A DNA stretch of 64,000 nucleotides. Origin: Terricaulis silvestris. GTDB taxonomy: Bacteria; Pseudomonadota; Alphaproteobacteria; Caulobacterales; Aquidulcibacteraceae. A program made the translations under genes and the position numbers. The stretch lies in the NCBI RefSeq assembly GCF_009792355.1, contig NZ_CP047045.1, forward strand, positions 2,134,501-2,198,500, given 5' to 3'. The notes beneath the pieces are model-generated. The model did not search any database. It had not been told where the DNA came from and worked only from the letters and a program-made list of their open reading frames with translations. This document shows positions 28,961 through 37,897 of this stretch, piece after piece (position 1 is the stretch's first letter; each line of letters opens with the position of its first letter).

Positions 28961-30250
28961 CTACTCGCTCACGACCTTCAGCCGCAGCTTCGGCGTCCGC
29001 GATTTCGCGCTCTGGAAGCTGCGCATGAACTCACGCATGCGCGGATAAATTTCCGTGCGGAAGCGGCGGCCCGAGAACACGCCATAATGGCCGACACCCG
29101 GCTGGATGTAGTCGCGGCGCATGTTTTCCGGAATGTTGGCGCAGATATCGTGCGCGGCCTGCGTCTGACCGATGCCGGAAATGTCGTCGTTCTCACCTTC
29201 GACTGTCAGCAGCGCCGTCTTCGTAATCGCACCCGGATCAACGCGGCGGCCGCGATGCATCATCGTGCCGTTGGCAAGCGTGTATTCCTGGAACACTTCG
29301 ACCAGCGTCTGGATGTAGAACTCTTCCGAGAGATCCATCACCGCCAGATACTCGTCGTAGAAATTGCGGTGCTTCTCGGCGGGTTCTCCGTCGCCCTTCA
29401 CCAAATTCTGAAAGTAGGCTTGGTGCGCATCGACGTGGCTCGATAAATTCATGCCCATGAACGACGCCAACTGCAGAAAGCCCGGATAGACCCGGCGGAA
29501 CGCGCCCGGATAAATCGCTGGCACCGAATGGATCATGTTCTTCTTGAACCATTCGATATCGCGCGTTTCGGCGAGCTTGTTCGGCGCCGTCGGCGATTTA
29601 CGCGCGTCGATCGGCGAGCCCATGATCGTCATTGTTGCCGGCGTGCACGGATCGTCCTCATCCGCCATCAGCGCCACCGCCGCCAACACCAGCGGCCCCG
29701 GCTGACACACCGCGACAACATGCGTCTCCGGACCCAAGGCCCGCACCATGCCCATCACGTAATCGATGTAGTCATTGAGATCGAAACGGCCCGACAGCAT
29801 CGGCACCGTGCGCGCATCGGCCCAATCGGTGACGTACACTTCGTGCTCGCCAAGGAACGCGTTCACCGTGTCGCGCAGCAGCGTCGCATAGTGCCCAGAC
29901 ATCGGCGCGACGATCAGCACGGTCGGATCAGTGCGCTCGCCGCGCGCCGCCACCAGAGCCTCAGCATCGCGCTCGAAGTGGATCATGTTGCACCAAGGCG
30001 CGGACCACGCCGTCTTCGGCGTCACCGCGACCTCAACGGCGTTCACCGTCGTCGTCGGCAAATTCCAGTCGGGCTTTCGGTAGCGTCGCGTCACCGATTC
30101 AAACAGGTCCGCCGCGGCCGCGGCCGTGCGTCCGATCTCGGTGTCAGCCATCGGATTGAACGGCGAGCGCAGCACAGAACTCTGCATCAGCGCCGCAATG
30201 CGCATCGGCGTCACCGACAGGTGGCCGAGTTCGTATAGTGAATAGAGCAT
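28961..30250 (-). CDS. phaZ: Intracellular polyhydroxyalkanoate depolymerase
   Basis: A 429-residue enzyme that mobilises stored PHB granules. The N-terminus (MLYSLYELGHLSVTPMRIAALM), the nucleophile motif VVAVCQPGPLVLAAVALMA (Cys nucleophile as in Ralstonia PhaZ1), and the C-terminal GVGHYGVFSGRRFRTEIYPRM (catalytic His) define the family. The frame extends to 30349, but the ATG at 30250 matches the family start. It implies that the cell stores PHB, though synthesis genes are outside the window. Confidence 0.94.
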   Translation of the reverse strand: MLYSLYELGHLSVTPMRIAALMQSSVLRSPFNPMADTEIGRTAAAAADLFESVTRRYRKPDWNLPTTTVNAVEVAVTPKTAWSAPWCNMIHFERDAEALVAARGERTDPTVLIVAPMSGHYATLLRDTVNAFLGEHEVYVTDWADARTVPMLSGRFDLNDYIDYVMGMVRALGPETHVVAVCQPGPLVLAAVALMADEDDPCTPATMTIMGSPIDARKSPTAPNKLAETRDIEWFKKNMIHSVPAIYPGAFRRVYPGFLQLASFMGMNLSSHVDAHQAYFQNLVKGDGEPAEKHRNFYDEYLAVMDLSEEFYIQTLVEVFQEYTLANGTMMHRGRRVDPGAITKTALLTVEGENDDISGIGQTQAAHDICANIPENMRRDYIQPGVGHYGVFSGRRFRTEIYPRMREFMRSFQSAKSRTPKLRLKVVSE

Positions 30251-30319
30251 GCAAGCCCTTCTGCTGCGTCGCAGCAATCCTAGAATCGGATGCTGCGCGC
30301 TCCCCCGTTTCCAACAAGC

Positions 30320-30387
30320 TAAGACGCCTGATGGCCGTATCCGCTGCACTGCGGCATCAGACGAAGCGGCCTAGGTCAGACGTCTTA
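30320..30387. repeat. Imperfect inverted repeat upstream of phaZ
   Basis: TAAGACG...CTGA at the left and TCAG.CGTCTTA at the right pair with few mismatches, around a shorter CCGCTGCACTGCGG hairpin. It occupies the gap between phaZ (divergent start 30250) and the 3' end of the SCO gene. Confidence 0.5.
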
Positions 30388-30479
30388 ACCGGCTGCCGGG
30401 TTCCCGCCCTGGCCGCCAAACCTGAACGTAATGTCAGTTACGGGCCACGCAAGCGCCAACGGCGCCCCGCTTCACATAA

Positions 30480-31184
30480 TCAGGCCGCCCGCTCCAGCCC
30501 CGCCGCGATGCACGCCGCGATCGCCTGCGGCGACGCCGGGACCAATGGACTGCGCGGATTCATCGGATCTTCCCGGTTCATGGTCTGCATGATGGAGACC
30601 GTCCGCCAGTTCGCGTCGACCACGTAGAGCAGCGACGAGTGATCCACATTGTAGACGTCCGCCGCCGCGCCCTCGATCGGCACGCGCGAGTGAAACACCT
30701 GGAACTCAGACGCCGCCGCATCAATCTGAGCAGGCGTGCCGCTCAAGCCTGACAAGCCCTCCGGAAAGCCCTGCGTCCGCACGTACTCGCCCATGCGCGC
30801 CGGGGTATCGCGCTCGGGATCGACCGTGATCAGGATCGGCTGCACGTCGTAACCGCCCGGCTGCGCCAACGCTTCAGCGACGGCGTACATGCTGGTCGGG
30901 CAAATATCCGGGCAGTGCGTGAAGCCAAAATAGATGACAGCCGGCTCGCCCGCGAAATCCGCCTGCGTCACACGCGACCCATTGGCATCCACCAGATCGA
31001 TCGCCCCGCCCACACCGTCAGCGTTCTCGATAATACAGTCGCGTGGCACGGACGCCTGCTTGGCGCGCTCGGCGCCGTTTTGGCCAACCAGCAGCATCGC
31101 GCCAACCGCCGCGAGCGCGGCAGCCGCCAGCGCTGGCACCACGGCGGCGGTCAAATTGCGCCGCGGAGTTTCAGGTTCGCCCAT
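30480..31184 (-). CDS. SCO1/SenC/PrrC family copper-binding protein
   Basis: A 234-residue membrane-anchored thioredoxin-like protein, probably delivering copper to the CuA site of cytochrome oxidase or acting in periplasmic redox. Hallmarks are one N-terminal helix, YFGFTHCPDICPTSMYAVAEAL (CxxxC), ITVDPERDTPARM and the copper-ligand His in YNVDHSSLLYVVD. The ATG at 31184 is preferred; a longer frame to 31448 adds an Arg-rich stretch. It lies head to head with the phosphodiester glycosidase. Confidence 0.93.
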   Translation of the reverse strand: MGEPETPRRNLTAAVVPALAAAALAAVGAMLLVGQNGAERAKQASVPRDCIIENADGVGGAIDLVDANGSRVTQADFAGEPAVIYFGFTHCPDICPTSMYAVAEALAQPGGYDVQPILITVDPERDTPARMGEYVRTQGFPEGLSGLSGTPAQIDAAASEFQVFHSRVPIEGAAADVYNVDHSSLLYVVDANWRTVSIMQTMNREDPMNPRSPLVPASPQAIAACIAAGLERAA

Positions 31185-31299
31185 CGCCAAACCTAAGCGC
31201 GGCGCGCAGCCGCCAAGCAACGCGGCGCGAGCGCACAGGGGGCGCAATGCCGCAGCCCGCTCTTGAGCTTGCCGCCGAAGCAGCCCCATGTGCCGCGTA

Positions 31300-32073
31300 A
31301 TGAAGCTTTCGCGACTTGCCCTCGCCGCCATTGCCGCAGGTTGCATTGCCGCTGGCGTTGCAGTGTTTTCGGTATCGCGCGGCGCCGACCGCGAACCTGA
31401 CCCGTGTGTCACACGCGAGTTCGAAGGTTCGCGCTTCATCGTCTGCACCTACGACGCAACGCGCGACGAACTGCGCCTCACTTCACAGGATGCTGACGGC
31501 AACTACATCCGCAGCTTCGAAGCCCTCGCCGCCCACCTCGGCCGCGACGCAAGCCGCGTGCGCTTCGCCATGAACGCTGGAATGTATAACGACGCCGGCG
31601 CACCAATCGGCCTCTACATCAGCGAAGGGGAGCAGGAGCGTGCGCTAAGCCGCACCGACGGCCCGGGCAACTTTCACATGAAGCCCAACGGCGTGTTCTG
31701 GCAGGGCGAAAACGGCGCCGTGCACGTCGCCGCCACGGACGACTATGCTGCCGAACCCCGCGCCGCTCGCTTCGCCACGCAATCCGGCCCCATGCTCGTC
31801 ATCGACGGCGCGCTGCATCCGCAATTCCAGCACGACGGCCCCTCACGCTATCTCCGCAACGGCGTCGGCGTCCGCGACGAACACACCGCATTCTTCGTCA
31901 TAAGCTCCGGCGTCGTCTCCTTCGGCCACTTCGCCCGCTTCTTCCGCGACGAACTCAATTGCGATAACGCGCTGTTCCTGGATGGCTCCGTGTCCAGCCT
32001 ATGGTCGCCACAGATGGATCGCCGCGACGAAAGCACCGATCTCGGGCCGATGGTGGTGGTGCTGGGCCGCTAA
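31300..32073 (+). CDS. Phosphodiester glycosidase (NAGPA-like) family protein
   Basis: A 257-residue exported protein with an N-terminal hydrophobic helix. The domain shows FAMNAGMYNDAGAPIGLYI, NFHMKPNGVFW, ATQSGPMLVIDG, RNGVGVRDEHTAFFVIS and DNALFLDGSVSSLW, the conserved pattern of the DUF2233/NAGPA family. Relatives act on phosphodiester-linked sugars or in exopolysaccharide pathways; the substrate here is unknown. The stop is immediately followed by a palindromic element. Confidence 0.9.
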   Translation: MKLSRLALAAIAAGCIAAGVAVFSVSRGADREPDPCVTREFEGSRFIVCTYDATRDELRLTSQDADGNYIRSFEALAAHLGRDASRVRFAMNAGMYNDAGAPIGLYISEGEQERALSRTDGPGNFHMKPNGVFWQGENGAVHVAATDDYAAEPRAARFATQSGPMLVIDGALHPQFQHDGPSRYLRNGVGVRDEHTAFFVISSGVVSFGHFARFFRDELNCDNALFLDGSVSSLWSPQMDRRDESTDLGPMVVVLGR

Positions 32074-32205
32074 TGCTCCCCGCTATGCGGGGAGATGCTG
32101 ACGCCCGCGAAGCGGGCAAAGCGGAGGGGCGCGTCACGCCGCAGCGCAACACGCCCCTCAGTCTCACGCTTCGCGTTCGACAGCTCCCCGCAAAGCGGGG
32201 AGCAT
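32074..32205. repeat. Multi-hairpin palindromic element between convergent genes
   Basis: Terminal hairpins (GCTCCCCGC..GCGGGGAGC forms at 32076-32094 and 32183-32204), an inner hairpin (GCCCGCGAAGCGGGC) and a complementary core (GAGGGGCG with CGCCCCTC at 32124-32131 and 32152-32159). It starts right after one stop codon and ends 4 bp before the next gene's stop. The architecture matches 48923-49060. Confidence 0.88.
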
Positions 32206-32209
32206 GAAT

Positions 32210-33184
32210 TTAAGCCGCGCTTGTCGCCGTCGCGATCGCGGTTTGCGCTTCGGCGAGCGCCGGCGTCGTTTCGATTTCGTCGCTGTGGATGCGGTCGGCC
32301 AAGCCCATCAGCGCCGGGCCGGTAATCGCGCCGTTCTGCGCTTCTTCCTCGACCCACACGCCACGGCGGCGCGCGATCGCCGCGTCCCACATGCCGCGCA
32401 CGCCCGCCCAGTACTCGCGCGTGTCGGTCCAGTACGAATCCGCCGCCGCCACAGGATATTCAGTGAAGCGTTCATAGGTGTTGACGCCGTCCTCATGCAC
32501 GATCGCCACCAGCTGGCCGTTGCGATCACCGATCTTCTCGTTGTCCTGCTCATGCACCCAGCCATTCGGCGTCAGCGCATGGCGGTTGATCGAGTTGTAG
32601 CGATTGTAAACCGGATTGCGGATCGCATCGCGGCGCGCCAGCGGACGCAGCGTCGGACCGCTGGTCCAGATCGTGCGGCCATTGTCGTAATTCCAGCGGC
32701 CAACACCGCCATAACGCGGCGAGTCATCCGTTTGCCAAACCGTCTGCGACCACGCACCACGACGATCGGCGCTGCTCACATTCGCCAGCGTCCAATAATT
32801 GCGCCGCTCATACACCAGCACATTGCGCGGCTGGTAGGTCCAGTCCTGTCGCCAGTGCTTGATCACGAAGGTTTGGCCTTCGTGTTCGGCCACCAGCATG
32901 TGCTGCAGTTGGATGAACGTGCCGGTGTCCTCAATCACGCGCACGCTTTCATAGCCGCCGCTCGTCTTCGGCTCGAGCGGCGTGTAGTCGCTCACGAACG
33001 GCACCGTTTCGTTGAAGTTGAACCGCACATGATAATCGCCCGCCATCGCCAAAATGGATTGGCGATCGCGCTCCACCGCCGCCGGCAAACGCCGCGTGGT
33101 CTGCGCAAGCGCGGGGGCGGCGGCCACAACACCAGCGCCAGCCATCGCCAGCATCGAAGCCCGGCGGGTGAGAGATACGTGCAT
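32210..33184 (-). CDS. DUF6607 family secreted protein
   Basis: A 324-residue protein with a twin-arginine-like signal peptide (LTRRASMLAMAGAG...ALAQ). The mature part (DRQSILAMAGDYHVRFNFNETV, IKHWRQDWTYQPRNVLVYERRNYW, WSQTVWQTDDSPRYGGVGRW, NRHALTPNGWVHEQDNEKI) fits DUF6607. It follows the TonB-dependent receptor by 13 nt on the same strand, with AAGGGG before its ATG. It is likely a periplasmic or lipid-facing partner in the same uptake process; its function is unproved. Confidence 0.82.
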   Translation of the reverse strand: MHVSLTRRASMLAMAGAGVVAAAPALAQTTRRLPAAVERDRQSILAMAGDYHVRFNFNETVPFVSDYTPLEPKTSGGYESVRVIEDTGTFIQLQHMLVAEHEGQTFVIKHWRQDWTYQPRNVLVYERRNYWTLANVSSADRRGAWSQTVWQTDDSPRYGGVGRWNYDNGRTIWTSGPTLRPLARRDAIRNPVYNRYNSINRHALTPNGWVHEQDNEKIGDRNGQLVAIVHEDGVNTYERFTEYPVAAADSYWTDTREYWAGVRGMWDAAIARRRGVWVEEEAQNGAITGPALMGLADRIHSDEIETTPALAEAQTAIATATSAA

Positions 33185-33197
33185 CGCGAAAGCCCCT

Positions 33198-35414
33198 TTA
33201 GAAGCGGTAAGAAATCGAAGCGGAGACGTTGCGGCCAGGCTGCGTGTAGGCATCCAGCGCCACGTTCGTAATGTCCAGCCCGCGCGCGTCGCTCCACCAC
33301 CAATAGGTTTCATCGGTGAGATTGAACACGCCCACGCGGAACGTCGCGTCCTCCGTCAGACGCCAATAGCCTGTGAGGTCGAGCAGCGTAAAGCCCTCCG
33401 GCACGAAGCAGGGTGACGACGAACCAAAGGCGTCGGTGCAAGTCTGGGCTATATCGACTTCGTCTTTCTCGGCCACCAAAGTGGCGATGAACTGTCCGCC
33501 GAAACGCCCATTCGGATCGTGATATGACAAGCCGGCGACGATCTTCAGCGGGTCGATCGTGTTGAGCGGGGCCTCAATGCCGGCGCCGTCGTCCTGATCG
33601 CCCTCGGCGATCGACGCAGCGGCCGTGAACCCCCAGCCGTTCTCCCAGGTCAGATCGGCGCGGCCTTCCAAGCCGAGGATATCGACCTCTCCCAGATTGA
33701 CGTACTGGAACACGGCCGGATCCATCGGCGTGAAGCTGCCGCTAATGACGGCCTGCTCGATGAAGTCCTCGTAGTGCGATTGGAACGCCGAGGCGCTGGC
33801 GCGGAGATCGGCGCCGAGGAAGCGCACGTCGCGCAGCCGCACGCCGGCTTCGATCGATTCGCTCGTCTCCGGCGTGAGATCAGGGTTCGGCTCCGAGCGA
33901 TAGCCTTGCGCCAGATTGACGAAACCGTTGTTCACTTCACTCGGCGACGGCGCCCGGAATCCGCGCGCATAGTTCGCGAACACGCCGACATGATCGCTCG
34001 CCCACAGCACCGCGCCGAGACGCGGCGTAATTTCGGAATCGCTTTGTCCCGCCACCGGCAGCACGTAGAGCGCGTCGTCTTCCGGCTGCAGATCGTAGGA
34101 ATCGTAGCGCAGCGCTGGATAGAGCACGAAACGTCCATCGCTGAAGCTGATCTCGTCCTGGATGAACAAGCCGGCCAGCTCATAGTCCGTGTTGGGGAAA
34201 GGCCGCGTTGGGAACGTCTCGCCGCCGGGCGGCACGGTGCCGTCGCGAATGCCTTCCTGACGCGTCAGCGAATAGTCGCCGCCATAGATGAGCCGGTGCT
34301 CGACGTTTCCAACCGAGAACGCGCTCTCCAGCTGCAACGCCGCGCCCCACACATCATTGTCGAACGTGGTCAACCGTGTGCGGTCCGCGAGGACTGCGCG
34401 ATCCTCGTCGCTGAACTGCAGCAGGCTGCTTTCTTGTACATAAATCGCGGCAAACGCGCGGTCGATGGCGCCGCCATCGTTTTCATAGGTGTAGTCCAAC
34501 CCAAACCGTGCGCGTTCGCCTTCGTCGCGGCCATCGAGATCAGCGACAGAGGCTGAACGCGCCGTCAGCGATTCCGTGATGATCTCGCGCTGACCCCAAT
34601 CGGCGGCCAAACGGAAGCGATGCGCATCGCTTGGCTCAAACACCAGGCGCGCCATGGCGGAGTCCGAGGTGACATCTTGCGGGTTGGGCTCTGTGCGCAG
34701 CGCGCCCACGCCGGCGACGTCGCCCTGATTGTCTTGCTCATGGCCGTCGCGCCGCGTGTATCCGCCGATCACCGACCAGTCGCCCCAGCGTCCCGCCGCC
34801 GACGCGCCTTCGCTAAAGCTGTCGTCGGCGCTGGCATACGACGCGCGCACGCGCGCGGCGAAGGATTCATCGCCATAAAGAAAATCTTCCGGGTCCTTGG
34901 TGATGAAGCTCACCACGCCCGCGAGGCCGTCGCTGCCATAGAGCGCCGAGCCGGGACCGCGCATGATCTCAACCGACTGCAGCAAATCGAGATCGACATA
35001 GTCGCCGCGCCCAAACGAAGCCGGCCCGAACGAGAAGCCTTCCGGCACGCGCACTCCATCGACTTGGAACAGCACGCGATTGCCACCGAGCCCGCGAATG
35101 TTGAAGCCGCTATTGCCGTCGCGGCCGGCCGAGGAGAACGCGGCGGAGAAACGCGAAGGGCTCGTCGGCACCGAAACGCCGGGCTCGAACCGCACCAGGT
35201 CTTTGATGTCGGTGACGAGATTTTCTTCGATGTCCTCGGCGGTGATAACGCTGACCACGCTCGGCACGTCGAACGTGTCCTTCTCCGACCGCGTCGCCGT
35301 CACGGTGATCTCGCCGGCGTCGGCAACTTGCACTTCCTGCGCGTTCGCCGCTCCAGTCGCCAACGCACCGCCCATGACCAGGGCTAGCGCCGTCGTCCCC
35401 CAAAGTCCCCGCAT
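33198..35414 (-). CDS. TonB-dependent outer-membrane receptor
   Basis: A 738-residue receptor of the hemoglobin/heme-type subgroup by its overall pattern. It has a signal peptide, plug domain (EITVTATRSEKDTFDVPSVVSVI, GFNIRGLGGNRVLFQVDGVRVP, VEIMRGPGSALYGSDGLAGVV) and a barrel with YARGFRAPSPSEVNNGF, SEPNPDLTPETSESIEAGVR and FNLTDETYWWW, ending in SYRF. The heme assignment is inference. The ATG at 35414 with GAAGGCGGGG upstream is preferred over a TTG at 35435. It heads an operon with DUF6607; palindromes lie upstream. Confidence 0.92.
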   Translation of the reverse strand: MRGLWGTTALALVMGGALATGAANAQEVQVADAGEITVTATRSEKDTFDVPSVVSVITAEDIEENLVTDIKDLVRFEPGVSVPTSPSRFSAAFSSAGRDGNSGFNIRGLGGNRVLFQVDGVRVPEGFSFGPASFGRGDYVDLDLLQSVEIMRGPGSALYGSDGLAGVVSFITKDPEDFLYGDESFAARVRASYASADDSFSEGASAAGRWGDWSVIGGYTRRDGHEQDNQGDVAGVGALRTEPNPQDVTSDSAMARLVFEPSDAHRFRLAADWGQREIITESLTARSASVADLDGRDEGERARFGLDYTYENDGGAIDRAFAAIYVQESSLLQFSDEDRAVLADRTRLTTFDNDVWGAALQLESAFSVGNVEHRLIYGGDYSLTRQEGIRDGTVPPGGETFPTRPFPNTDYELAGLFIQDEISFSDGRFVLYPALRYDSYDLQPEDDALYVLPVAGQSDSEITPRLGAVLWASDHVGVFANYARGFRAPSPSEVNNGFVNLAQGYRSEPNPDLTPETSESIEAGVRLRDVRFLGADLRASASAFQSHYEDFIEQAVISGSFTPMDPAVFQYVNLGEVDILGLEGRADLTWENGWGFTAAASIAEGDQDDGAGIEAPLNTIDPLKIVAGLSYHDPNGRFGGQFIATLVAEKDEVDIAQTCTDAFGSSSPCFVPEGFTLLDLTGYWRLTEDATFRVGVFNLTDETYWWWSDARGLDITNVALDAYTQPGRNVSASISYRF

Positions 35415-35454
35415 CGATAGCCCCGCCTTCCGCAAACCGTCCGTCGTCCATTAT

Positions 35455-35469
35455 TGCGAACGCTTCGCA
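35455..35469. promoter_or_regulatory. Candidate operator, perfect palindrome
   Basis: TGCGAACGCTTCGCA (6-bp arms, 3-bp spacer) 40 bp upstream of the TonB-dependent receptor start and divergent regB. The shape resembles iron-responsive (Fur/Irr-type) operators, but the exact consensus is not matched. Confidence 0.35.
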
Positions 35470-35480
35470 GAAGCAATGGC

Positions 35481-35496
35481 AAATGTAGCGGCATTT
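35481..35496. promoter_or_regulatory. Second candidate operator
   Basis: AAATGTAGCGGCATTT: 5-bp AT-rich arms with a 6-bp spacer, 12 bp beyond the first palindrome. It lies between the receptor and regB starts. Confidence 0.3.
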
Positions 35497-35548
35497 ACGG
35501 GCGCCGCCCTTGAGCAATTGCCGCACCCCGGCGCATGACCTTCCGGCA

Positions 35549-36859
35549 ATGGCCGTATCGGACACCCGCTCACAGACCCCGCTCCCCACACTCTGGACCG
35601 CCCAGAGCCGGGTCCGCGTCCGCACCCTCATCCTGCTGCGCTGGCTCGCCATCTTCGGCCAGACCGTCTCGGTGCTGTTCGTGCGCTATGGCCTCGACGT
35701 CGATTTCCCGATCGGCTGGGCGCTGGCGGCGATTGCGGTTTCGGTCGCACTCAATCTCGGCCTCATCGCCACCCGCCGTGCGCAAGAACTCGCGCTCGAG
35801 TGGGAAGCCGCCGCGCAACTTGCGTACGACGTCATCCAACTTGCTGTGCTACTCGCGCTGACGGGCGGCCTGCAAAACCCGTTCGTGTTTCTCTTCGTCG
35901 CGCCAGTGGCCGTATCAGCAACGGTGCTGCGCCCCGCCGTCACCGCGATGCTCGCAGCGATCACCTTCGTTTGCGTCGGCGCCATTTCAGTTTTGCGTTT
36001 GCCGCTACCGTGGCCGGACGATGCGACCTTCTCTCTGCCGCCGCTCTACCAGATGGGCATCGCCGCCGCCGTGCTGGTCGGCCTCGGCTTCACTAGTGTC
36101 TATGCCTGGCGCGTCGCCGCCGAAGAAGAGCGCCTCAACATCGCACTCGCCGCCGCGCAAGCGGTTCTGGCGCGTGAACAAACGCTTTCCGCGCTCGGCG
36201 GCCTCGCCGCCGCCGCCGCGCACGAACTCGGCACGCCGCTCGCCACCATCCATCTCGTCGCCAAGGAAATGGCGCGTGGCATCCCCGCCGACGATCCACG
36301 CTTCGAAGATCTGCAGCTCCTCGTCACCCAAAGCGAACGCTGCCGCGCCATCCTCGCCCAGCTCTCCGCCAACCGCGAGCAGAGCGACATCATGCTGCAG
36401 CGCGCACCAATCCGCGTGATGCTCGAAGAAGTGATCGCCCCACACGAAGGCCTCGGCGCCGACATCATCATCGATGCGCAGGGCGATGGCCCGCTCGAAG
36501 TCCGTCGCATGCCGGAGATCATTCATTCCCTCGGCGGCATCGTCGAAAACGCGGTCGGCTTCGCCAACACCCGCGTCGACATCGAAGCGCGCTGGGACGC
36601 GAACCAAGTCGCCATCACTGTCCGCGACGACGGCCCCGGCTTCGCGCCCGGCGTGCTCAATCGCCTCGGCGAACCCTACCTCACCGAGCGCGACCGCGAA
36701 GGCGTCGCCGGCGGTCTGGGCCTCGGCTTCTTCATCTCCAAAACGCTGCTCGAACGCACCGGCGCCAAGCTCGAAATGCGCAACCGCCGCCCGCCCAATC
36801 CCGGCGCTGTCGTGAAGGTCACTTGGCCGCGCCCATCCATCGAAGCGCCAGCGCTTTAA
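35549..36859 (+). CDS. regB: Redox-sensing histidine kinase RegB/PrrB/ActS
   Basis: Global redox sensor kinase of alphaproteobacteria. It has six membrane helices, the quinone/redox box GGLQNPF, the phospho-acceptor His in AAAAHELGTPLATIHL and an HATPase domain with N (GGIVENAVGF), G1 (RDDGPGF) and G2 (GGLGLGFFISKTLLERTGA). Counting from the ATG at 35549, the acceptor is H225 and the Cys in QSERCRAIL is C265, the same numbers as the known phosphorylation and redox-active residues of Rhodobacter RegB. This supports the start. regA follows at 49 nt. Confidence 0.95.
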   Translation: MAVSDTRSQTPLPTLWTAQSRVRVRTLILLRWLAIFGQTVSVLFVRYGLDVDFPIGWALAAIAVSVALNLGLIATRRAQELALEWEAAAQLAYDVIQLAVLLALTGGLQNPFVFLFVAPVAVSATVLRPAVTAMLAAITFVCVGAISVLRLPLPWPDDATFSLPPLYQMGIAAAVLVGLGFTSVYAWRVAAEEERLNIALAAAQAVLAREQTLSALGGLAAAAAHELGTPLATIHLVAKEMARGIPADDPRFEDLQLLVTQSERCRAILAQLSANREQSDIMLQRAPIRVMLEEVIAPHEGLGADIIIDAQGDGPLEVRRMPEIIHSLGGIVENAVGFANTRVDIEARWDANQVAITVRDDGPGFAPGVLNRLGEPYLTERDREGVAGGLGLGFFISKTLLERTGAKLEMRNRRPPNPGAVVKVTWPRPSIEAPAL

Positions 36860-36907
36860 TTTCTAAGAAAATCCACTAAATACACTGCATCACAGCGGGA
36901 CTTTCAG

Positions 36908-37456
36908 ATGAGCACCGAAGCGCCCCTCGAAGGCGAAAAAACTCTCCTCATTCTTGATGACGATGCGGCCTTCCGCACGCGTCTGGCGCGCGCGCTCGAA
37001 CAGCGCGGCTTCGCAGTCAACGCCGTCGCCACCGTCGCCGAAGCGACCGAGATCGCCACCAAGACCCCGCCCGCCTACGCCGTGCTCGATCTGCGGCTCG
37101 AAGATGGCTCCGGCCTCACCGTCGTCGAAACCCTGAACAAGAGCCGCCCCGATTGCCGCGTCGTGATGCTGACCGGCTACGGCGCCATCGCCACCGCCGT
37201 CGCCGCCGTGAAAGCCGGCGCTATCGATTATCTCGCCAAGCCCGCCGATCCCGAAGACATCGTCAAAGCGCTGCTCGCCGCGCCCGACGCCACGCCCGAA
37301 CCGCCGGACAATCCCATGTCCGCCGACCGCATCCGCTGGGAGCACATCCAGCGCGTCTACGAACTCTGCGGCCACAACGTCAGTGAAACCGCCCGGCGGC
37401 TAAACATGCACCGGCGTACATTGCAGCGCATTCTAGCGAAACGCGCGCCGCGCTAG
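36908..37456 (+). CDS. regA: Response regulator RegA/PrrA/ActR
   Basis: A 182-residue regulator with a receiver domain (LLILDDDAAFRTRLARALE, D61 in VLDLRLEDGSGL, MLTGYGAIATAV, K in YLAKPADPED), a proline linker and the Fis-type helix-turn-helix nearly invariant in the family (MSADRIRWEHIQRVYELCGH, then NVSETARRLNMHRRTLQRIL). The regB product phosphorylates it to control respiration and other redox-responsive genes. A GGGACT upstream may serve as a weak ribosome binding site. Confidence 0.97.
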   Translation: MSTEAPLEGEKTLLILDDDAAFRTRLARALEQRGFAVNAVATVAEATEIATKTPPAYAVLDLRLEDGSGLTVVETLNKSRPDCRVVMLTGYGAIATAVAAVKAGAIDYLAKPADPEDIVKALLAAPDATPEPPDNPMSADRIRWEHIQRVYELCGHNVSETARRLNMHRRTLQRILAKRAPR

Positions 37457-37501
37457 CTTCTGTTCTTGGCCGAAGCGCACATTGCGGGAGAACGTGCTAA
37501 C

Positions 37502-37810
37502 GTGAGCGCTGTGACCGTCGGCAAGTCAACATCGATAACAGCCGGGCTCGTTGCCTCTGCGATGTTTCTACCTCTCGGTGTTCTGTTTCCCGCGCGGATG
37601 AAACTGCACGTCTTGGATTTTTTCGGCGATAGCTTCATGCCAATCGCCTTTGCGCTGCTCATCGCCTGGGCGGGGTTGACGTTATGGGTGGTTCGTCGCT
37701 CGCCCGACAAGCCGATCTGGCTTTTCCTGTTTGGCGCGCCGGGAGTGTTGTTTGCAGTGACTTGGGCTTGGTTTGCGGCCAGCTGCGTCTACCTCAACGC
37801 TTGTATTTGA
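37502..37810 (+). CDS. Small hypothetical membrane protein
   Basis: A 102-residue protein with three hydrophobic helices (SITAGLVASAMFLPLGVLF, MPIAFALLIAWAGLTLWV, PIWLFLFGAPGVLFAVTWAW) and two Cys near the C-terminus (ASCVYLNACI). The GTG at 37502 with GGGAGAA upstream is chosen over a TTG at 37466. No family was recognised. Confidence 0.5.
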   Translation: MSAVTVGKSTSITAGLVASAMFLPLGVLFPARMKLHVLDFFGDSFMPIAFALLIAWAGLTLWVVRRSPDKPIWLFLFGAPGVLFAVTWAWFAASCVYLNACI

Positions 37811-37897
37811 ACGTCCGCCCCCGGCGAAAAGCTACGAAGATCGAGCGCAGGGATCGGATGCAGTCGGACCGCCGGCTGCCAGGAAAGGCCGAAAGCA

